Shown here piece after piece: positions 57,739 through 64,000 of a stretch of 64,000 nt of DNA (position 1 is its first letter; every line of letters starts with the position of its first letter). Location: assembly GCA_963773835.1 (NCBI GenBank), contig CAVZCQ010000004.1:558001-622000 (forward strand). The letters are read 5' to 3'. The notes under the pieces were generated by a model that was not told where the DNA came from, ran no database searches, and saw only the letters and a program-made list of their open reading frames with translations. Source of the stretch: JOPF136 sp963773835. GTDB taxonomy: Bacteria; Acidobacteriota; Terriglobia; Acidiferrales; UBA7541. Made by a program: the position numbers and the translations under genes.

Positions 57739-59376
57739 TTACCACGGGCCGTGGTTGTTCACCGGCTGCCCGCTGGAGGGATCGAGGATGAGCCGCCCGC
57801 CGCCGTCGTCATCCCGGTCGCTATCGAAGTCGAACATGTTCAATAGCGATCCCGCGATCGCGTCGTATGACCCGCCGCCGATTTGCCCGGTTCCCCAATT
57901 GTCTTCGATGAACCGCAACACCGAACTCTGGTCGGTCAGCGTGTGATCCACGAAGTTCCTCTTGGCGTAAGGCGAGATCACCACGAGCGGCAGCCGCGGG
58001 CCGTACCCGCAGCGTCCTTGGATCCCCGCGAGTGGCGTGCCGTGCCCGCACACCCCGGTCCCGTTCAACTCGTCGCTGTCATTCACTACGCTCGTGTTCA
58101 CCGCCGAAGGGTTCACGATCGGCGACATCTGGTGGTCGTACCAGCCGTCGGAATCGTCGTAAAGGATCACGATCGCCGTATCCTTCCAGTACTTCGAGTT
58201 CATGACGCTGTTGATCGTGTAGACCAGGAACGACTGCTCCAGCAACGGGTCGGAATACCCCGCATGGCCGTCCTGCGCCGCGATGGCCTTCAGGAAGCTC
58301 ACCGCTGGAAGGCGCCCGCTGCTCACTGCAGTGTAGAAGTCGTTGATGTCGTACTGGTGGCTTGCCGGCCCGGCGTTCCCGATTTCCGACACCGAAGCCG
58401 GACGCGTGTGCATCGGGTTCGACGTCGAGGCGAAGTAATTGAAGAAGGAATGATGCGCTATGTAGTCCGCCGTCGGCCCCCCATTCGCTGGGGTCGCCAG
58501 GCTCGACCGCTTGCAGCCGGTCGTCCCGTTCGCGTTCGTGATGGTGAGGTCGAACCCGCCCATGAACGAGCCCCAGGTCACTCCTGCGCTGGTCAGCAGG
58601 TCGCCGATGCTTGGCCCGCTCAACCGCACCGTAGTCCCCGCGGAGCACACATCGCCGGTCGGATCAAGATCGCCGACGATCGTTCCCGGCCCGGCGTTGT
58701 TGGGCACAATCTTGGCTTGCGGCGCACTCGGCGTCGCCGGGTATGTGTTGCCTGCCACCAGATTCAGCACGCCCGGAGTGGACGGCCCGAACGTCGTGCC
58801 GTAGGAGTTGTCGTTCATCGCAAAGTTCTGCGCGTAATTCCACAGCGCCGTCACCGTGTTCCCGTCGTAATAACCCATCACGATTCCCTGGCCTTTGCCG
58901 TAGGAGAACGTGGCCGCGCAGAACGCGCTCATGCCCACTCCCACGCTTGCCGGAAACATGTCCATCAGCCCCCCGTCGAAGGCCTGCTGCTCGGGACCGT
59001 AGTTGTGGTCCTGGTCGCAGGTCGAGGCCTGCGAGCGGTCCAGCCGGAACGGGTTGATTGCATTGGCCCCGTTTGCGGGGTTGGTGGCGTTTGGGTTGTT
59101 GCTCAGCAGGCTGCCAGTCAGCCCGTTCACCGTGGGCGTGTCCGGCCGCGCATAGAATGCAGGCTCCATCGGCGGATTCGCCGCGTTGGGATACGTCGCG
59201 AAGTAATGGTCGAAAGACACGTTTTCCTGGAAAATCACCACCAGGTGTTTGACGGGCGTGGCCGTATCGCCGTAATCATGATCGTGATCCCCGTTGGCGA
59301 ACACCGGGCTGGCCGGCCAGCTGCAAATCGCCGCCGCCAGGGCAAACGCCAACGTCCTGCGGAATCCTGTATGCAT
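57739..59376 (-). CDS. Secreted phosphoesterase (phospholipase C / acid phosphatase family)
   Basis: 545 residues with strong ribosome site AAGGAGGAACGAGG before the ATG at 59376. Signal sequence (LAFALAAAICSWPASPVFA). Family marks of PF04185 phosphoesterases: KHLVVIFQENVSFDHYFATY at the start, then TFSYGKGQGIVMGYYDGNTV, AIVILYDDSDGWYDHQMSPI and GPRLPLVVISPYAKRNFVDH. These enzymes hydrolyse phosphodiesters or monoesters outside the cell, often for phosphate supply. The exact substrate is unknown. No pho box was seen. Divergent from ispG. Confidence 0.92.
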   Translation of the reverse strand: MHTGFRRTLAFALAAAICSWPASPVFANGDHDHDYGDTATPVKHLVVIFQENVSFDHYFATYPNAANPPMEPAFYARPDTPTVNGLTGSLLSNNPNATNPANGANAINPFRLDRSQASTCDQDHNYGPEQQAFDGGLMDMFPASVGVGMSAFCAATFSYGKGQGIVMGYYDGNTVTALWNYAQNFAMNDNSYGTTFGPSTPGVLNLVAGNTYPATPSAPQAKIVPNNAGPGTIVGDLDPTGDVCSAGTTVRLSGPSIGDLLTSAGVTWGSFMGGFDLTITNANGTTGCKRSSLATPANGGPTADYIAHHSFFNYFASTSNPMHTRPASVSEIGNAGPASHQYDINDFYTAVSSGRLPAVSFLKAIAAQDGHAGYSDPLLEQSFLVYTINSVMNSKYWKDTAIVILYDDSDGWYDHQMSPIVNPSAVNTSVVNDSDELNGTGVCGHGTPLAGIQGRCGYGPRLPLVVISPYAKRNFVDHTLTDQSSVLRFIEDNWGTGQIGGGSYDAIAGSLLNMFDFDSDRDDDGGGRLILDPSSGQPVNNHGPW

Positions 59377-59708
59377 TCCTCGTTCCTCCTTGGAGTTACC
59401 GTGCTGGACTGCTTCTCATTTCTTCCAGGGGCCGCTCGGCCGAGTGTGGGAGCCGGGTGCCGTGCGTCCCGGCAATGGTCATAACCACACCGTGTTATTG
59501 CTGCGTGAACGCGCCGTCAATTGTGGTTGGTCATTCGATGAATCCGCATTGAATCACTTCGGGGCAGGCCCTGTGGTAGTGGTAGGGGCACGGCATGCCG
59601 TGCCCCTACGATGGAACGGCTCACAGCACCGTGCCACATCCGCCGCGGCCTGTGGCAGCCCGCCGGAGGGTGCTGTAAGATGAAGTGTCCGCAGAGGAAC
59701 GCCAAAAG
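59377..59708. other. Intergenic region between the phosphoesterase and ispG
   Basis: 332 bases. It contains a perfect 28-base palindrome at 59582-59609 and, close to ispG, a weak promoter candidate (TGGCAG-17-TAAGAT, -10 at 59676-59681). No gene recognised. Confidence 0.5.
59582..59609. repeat. Perfect 28-base palindrome
   Basis: Left half GTAGGGGCACGGCA is followed directly by its reverse complement. Similar GTAGGGGC starts occur at 13739 (galU stop) and 56704. Confidence 0.8.
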
Positions 59709-60949
<1,241 letters not shown>

Positions 60950-60953
<4 letters not shown>

Positions 60954-60980
60954 CGCCGGCGTCTCGCCGGCCTTTAGTCC
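60950..60980 (+). repeat. GCCGGCG palindromic repeat starting at the ispG stop codon
   Basis: Arms GCCGGCG (60955-60961) and CGCCGGC (60965-60971), loop TCT. Second copy of the 31-base element at 47115. Confidence 0.75.
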
Positions 60981-60986
60981 GGGTAG

Positions 60987-61013
60987 CCACGGTCAGTGCT
61001 TTCCTGACCGTGG
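60987..61013 (+). terminator. Strong hairpin downstream of ispG
   Basis: Arms CCACGGTCAG and CTGACCGTGG (10 perfect pairs) around TGCTTTC, followed by GCCTTTCCCCCC. No T-run of standard length, but likely the 3' end of the ispG message. It follows the stop-codon repeat by six bases. Confidence 0.65.
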
Positions 61014-61103
61014 GCCTTTCCCCCCTTCTCCGCCACGCCTGACATCGCTCCCCCACCTCCACCCCGTGTTATCCTCAATCCGTCCTCGCGCGCTCCACGC
61101 CCC

Positions 61104-61742
61104 ATGCTCCCGCGCTCTCATCCTCGCTCCCGTTTCCTTTTCCTCGCCCTCGCCTCCCTCACGGTCGCCGCCTCCTCTCTCCCCGCCTACATCGATACTC
61201 TGAACGAAGTAGAAGTTGGCGAGGCCTATACCCTCGGCCAGCGACATGATCAGGATCTGGCGAAATTTTTGAAGTCCTACGAGGTTCAGTTTCCCAATGC
61301 CGCCTCGGGCATGCACGTCACCCGCATCGCCGTCCGCACGCCCTACTGCTCCGTGGTGCTCAATAGCTTCGAGCGCGGCAGCACGTACCCAATGTCCAGG
61401 GCCCGCGCGGATTACGCCGCGAACCCCTACGCTTTCATTGCCGTGGTTTCTGTCAGCCTTCCGTTCGCCAATTCGTGGGCCGCAGACGACCTCTCCAGCC
61501 CCAAGGGCCGCTTCTGGAAGCAGTTCAATATCGAGCTTTCCCAGAATGGCCCGATCGCCTCCCACGACCGGCAAGCACGCCCGTTGTATTCCTTCGGCGG
61601 CGACAGCTCCTCGATTGTCGGCGCCGAGATGACTCTCGAATACGCCGTTCGCGACGTCGCCTCCAGAATGATCCAGCTCCAGGTCACCGGCCCCGATCGC
61701 CAGCCCGTCTCCGCCTCCTTTGACCTCGATAATCTCCGTTGA
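61104..61742 (+). CDS. Predicted secreted protein of unknown function
   Basis: 212 residues, with a signal sequence (RFLFLALASLTVAASSLPAY). I do not recognise the family. The mature part has IAVRTPYCSVVLNSFERGST with one Cys, FAVVSVSLPFANSWAADD-like beta segments and GGDSSSIVGAEMTLEYAVRD near the end, suggesting a beta-sandwich. An ATG choice could be later, but the hydrophobic start argues for this one. A CCTG array begins 22 bases after the stop. Confidence 0.65.
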   Translation: MLPRSHPRSRFLFLALASLTVAASSLPAYIDTLNEVEVGEAYTLGQRHDQDLAKFLKSYEVQFPNAASGMHVTRIAVRTPYCSVVLNSFERGSTYPMSRARADYAANPYAFIAVVSVSLPFANSWAADDLSSPKGRFWKQFNIELSQNGPIASHDRQARPLYSFGGDSSSIVGAEMTLEYAVRDVASRMIQLQVTGPDRQPVSASFDLDNLR

Positions 61743-61762
61743 ACATCCGACCAGGATGTTCA

Positions 61763-61848
<86 letters not shown>

Positions 61849-61964
61849 ATTTTGGCGGGAGGAGCATCGCGACGACAGGTCCACCTTACTGCCTCCCGCT
61901 CTCTTCCGTCATTTTCGCCGGATTGTTACTATCCCCATTGGCCGCTCGGAAGGAGCCGTCTTCC

Positions 61965-63044
61965 ATGGACATCCTCGCCTCTACCAAAAGCTACGAATCC
62001 TGGCTGGCCAAACGCACTCGCCTCGTCGCCGGCGACCTGCGCCTCAAACATCAATTCATGGCCGCCGCCGTTTTCCCGTTCCTCCGCGCCACCTTCTACC
62101 GCTGGCTCCAGGTGTGGCACGAAGTCTGCCCCCGCGCCGCGGACGCACCCCGCGTCCTCGCCGTTGGCGATCTCCACGTCGAAAATTTCGGCACCTGGCG
62201 CGACATCGAGGGCCGCCTCATCTGGGGCATCAACGATTTCGACGAAGTCAGCAATATGCCCTACACCATCGACCTCGTCCGCCTCACCACCAGCGCCCTG
62301 CTCGCCGCCGATGGCGAACACCTGGGCTTGAAGCCGCGCATGATTGCCGAATGCATCGAGGAGGGTTATCGCCAGTCGCTCGCCACAGGCGGCCGCCCCT
62401 TCGTTCTCTCCGAACGCCAGGGATGGCTTCGCCGCGTCGCCCTGCACCAGATTGTCGAGGGCCCCGCCTTCTGGGAAAAGCTCCGCGCCTGCCCCGCCGT
62501 CAGCGCCCGCCTAGTCCCCGCAGAAGCCCGCGCCGGAATCGAACGCGCCATGCCCGAACGCGGACTCCGCTACGGCTACGCCCGCCGGGGCGCAGGACTC
62601 GGCAGTCGCGGCCACCAGCGCTACGTCTCGCTCGTCAACTGGCGCGGCGGTTTCATCGCCCGCGAGGCCAAGGCGCTCGTTCCCGCCGCCGCCGTCTGGC
62701 TCCGCCATCACTCCCGCACCGGTCCGATTCTCTACTCTCAGGTCCTCCGTGCCTCCGTCCGCGTTCCCGACCCGCACTTCCGCGTGGACGGCCACTGGAT
62801 CGTCCGCCGCCTTTCGCCAAGCTGCAAGAAAATCAACATGGCCGAACTGCCGCAGCGCAGAAACGAAGAGCGTCTGCTCTATTCCATGGGCGCGGAAACC
62901 GCCAACGTCCATCTCGGCTCCCCGAGCTCCTGCCCCTCTGTCCGCCGCGACCTCGCACGCCGCCGCGCAGGCTGGCTTCTCGATGCCGCCCGCGATATGG
63001 TTAAATTCGTCCGCCGCGACTGGAAGGACTGGCGCAAATCCTGA
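61965..63044 (+). CDS. DUF2252 family protein
   Basis: 359 residues from the ATG at 61965 behind AAGGAG. Family segments: MDILASTKSYESWLAKRTRL, VLAVGDLHVENFGTWRDIEG and LIWGINDFDEVSNMPYTIDL, which together resemble the catalytic part of a kinase-like or phosphotransferase-like fold. C-terminal half YARRGAGLGSRGHQRYVSLV and SCKKINMAELPQRRNEERLL. It is somewhat shorter than the usual 400 to 450 residues of the family. Biological role unknown. Confidence 0.85.
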   Translation: MDILASTKSYESWLAKRTRLVAGDLRLKHQFMAAAVFPFLRATFYRWLQVWHEVCPRAADAPRVLAVGDLHVENFGTWRDIEGRLIWGINDFDEVSNMPYTIDLVRLTTSALLAADGEHLGLKPRMIAECIEEGYRQSLATGGRPFVLSERQGWLRRVALHQIVEGPAFWEKLRACPAVSARLVPAEARAGIERAMPERGLRYGYARRGAGLGSRGHQRYVSLVNWRGGFIAREAKALVPAAAVWLRHHSRTGPILYSQVLRASVRVPDPHFRVDGHWIVRRLSPSCKKINMAELPQRRNEERLLYSMGAETANVHLGSPSSCPSVRRDLARRRAGWLLDAARDMVKFVRRDWKDWRKS

Positions 63045-63110
63045 CCGCGCAGCTGCGCCCTCTGTCTTCAAGGGCGGGGTTCTATGCCGTGACGCCACCG
63101 CGGTTTTCAA

Positions 63111-63950
63111 ATGACCAAACGCCCCCCAATCCGCCTCGGCACCTCCGCCTTCACCGCCGCCGGGTGGGAAGGCGTCTTCTATCCCGAGGGCACCAAACCC
63201 ACCGAATTTCTCTCCTACTACGCGACACAATTCGACACCGTCGAAATCGACAGCACCTACTACCGCACCCCCTCCGCCTCCTCTGTCCGCCACTGGGAAG
63301 CCCAAACTCCCCCCGGTTTTCTCTTCGCCGCCAAAGTTCCGCAAATCATCACCCACGACAATGTGCTGGTCGATTGCGACAAATCCTTTCAGGAATTCGT
63401 CGAGCGCATGCGGCTCCTGGGCGAAAAACTCGGCATGCTCCTGCTTCAATTCCCCTATTTCAATAAAATGGCGTTCGCATCCGCGGACGCATTTCTCGCC
63501 CGCCTCGCTCCCTTCCTCGAGCGCCTCCCGCAGGGAGTTCGTTTCGCGGTCGAAGTCCGCAACAAAGCCTGGCTCGGCCCCAAGCTCTACGACCTGCTTC
63601 GCGACCACCGCGTCGCGCTCGCCTTCATCGACCATCCCTGGATGCCCCGCCCCTCCCAGCTATTCGTCCCCGCCGACCCCATCACCGCCGATTTCGCTTA
63701 CATCCGCTGGCTCGGCGACCGCAAAGGCATCGAAGAACTCACCAAATCCTGGGACAAAACGATTGTGGACCGCACCAGCGAGCTCACTGAATGGGCCAAC
63801 GTCTGCTGGAAGATCTCCGGCCGCGGCGTTCCCATTTTCGCCTATGCCAACAACCACTACGCCGGCCACGCCCCCGCCACCATCCGCCTCTTCGAGCAAA
63901 TCTGGGAGCAACACGCCCACCGCACCAAACGGCAGCGCGAAGCTCTTTGA
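63111..63950 (+). CDS. DUF72 (YecE-like) protein
   Basis: 279 residues. TIM-barrel-like family of unknown function, some members metal-dependent. Marks: IRLGTSAFTAAGWEGVFYPE, FDTVEIDSTYYRTPSASSVR, PPGFLFAAKVPQIITHDN and FAYANNHYAGHAPATIRLFE. Downstream of DUF2252 by 66 bases; they may be co-transcribed. The TGA stop is at 63948-63950, and a perfect hairpin starts three bases further. Confidence 0.9.
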   Translation: MTKRPPIRLGTSAFTAAGWEGVFYPEGTKPTEFLSYYATQFDTVEIDSTYYRTPSASSVRHWEAQTPPGFLFAAKVPQIITHDNVLVDCDKSFQEFVERMRLLGEKLGMLLLQFPYFNKMAFASADAFLARLAPFLERLPQGVRFAVEVRNKAWLGPKLYDLLRDHRVALAFIDHPWMPRPSQLFVPADPITADFAYIRWLGDRKGIEELTKSWDKTIVDRTSELTEWANVCWKISGRGVPIFAYANNHYAGHAPATIRLFEQIWEQHAHRTKRQREAL

Positions 63951-63980
63951 GTGCGAGAGGCGCTATTTGCCTCTCGCCTT
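63948..63980 (+). repeat. AGGC/GCCT hairpin repeat starting at the DUF72 stop codon
   Basis: Arms GCGAGAGGC (63953-63961) and GCCTCTCGC (63969-63977), loop GCTATTT, followed by CTTTC. TTTGAGTGCGAGAGGC here matches TTTGACTGCGAGAGGC at 3378 and ATTGACTACGACAGGC at 35483. Confidence 0.7.
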
Positions 63981-64000
63981 TCTTCTCTCACACTTTCCGC

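Noticed and set aside
57883..59484. 533-codon plus-strand frame opposite the phosphoesterase
   Set aside because: Arg/His/Val-rich antisense artefact; the minus-strand gene has a signal sequence and strong ribosome site.

Overview
The window is high-GC bacterial chromosome and most probably comes from the phylum Acidobacteriota. The evidence is the combination of families: a large TonB-dependent receptor with an N-terminal carboxypeptidase-regulatory-like domain (41045-44680), a VWFA-related secreted protein of the type common in that phylum (38814-39893), a duplicated MacB/FtsX permease without its own ATPase (8034-10496), and a Ser/Thr kinase fused to a TolB-like region and TPRs (33184-35415). 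No plasmid, phage, transposase, CRISPR array or rRNA was seen. This is a core-genome segment with 45 protein genes (the first cut by the window edge) and one tRNA-Leu(CAA).

Layout. 1-7.7 kb: end of an ABC exporter, a TonB/DUF2059 protein, a CarD regulator with a clear promoter, a coupled hydantoinase/oxoprolinase pair, a DinB protein. 8-16 kb: ADOP-type permease, tsaD, an eIF2B-like protein, galU, an FmdB zinc ribbon, rsmI, a secreted YceI-like protein. 16-19.3 kb: a large PilZ protein and a second DinB protein. 19.3-26.3 kb: a tight minus-strand operon, mfd - parvulin/SurA-like PPIase - YhaM-like nuclease - BlaI-type repressor - dus, with ATGA overlaps. 26.7-32.4 kb: malic enzyme, a FUSC-like membrane protein, an ADP-heptose-type nucleotidyltransferase, a hydrolase-membrane fusion and a geranylgeranyl-reductase-like flavoprotein. 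32.6-40.6 kb: XRE regulator, kinase-TPR protein, oligopeptidase B, then three envelope or secreted proteins (glycine-zipper, VWFA, Spy-like). 41-53 kb: TonB receptor divergent from an S15 peptidase, a D-lactate/glycolate-type FAD/Fe-S dehydrogenase divergent from a PYROXD2-like oxidoreductase, a homocysteine S-methyltransferase-like protein. 53-64 kb: GNAT, APC permease, a two-PilZ protein with a Cys4 knuckle, tRNA-Leu, 3-hydroxybutyrate dehydrogenase, a secreted phosphoesterase, ispG, an unknown secreted protein, DUF2252 and DUF72 proteins.

The most unusual content is a dense set of short dispersed repeats. Several palindromic ones start exactly at the stop codon of the upstream gene (galU, the S15 peptidase, the APC permease, ispG, DUF72). 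Two families have copies whose arms differ by paired, compensating changes. Two repeats sit in frame inside genes: one in mfd and one in the hydrolase-membrane fusion. The zone 53.04-53.93 kb holds copies of several families at once. By eye the plus strand is C-rich over most of the window whatever the gene direction; the malic enzyme block (26.7-29.0 kb) is an exception.
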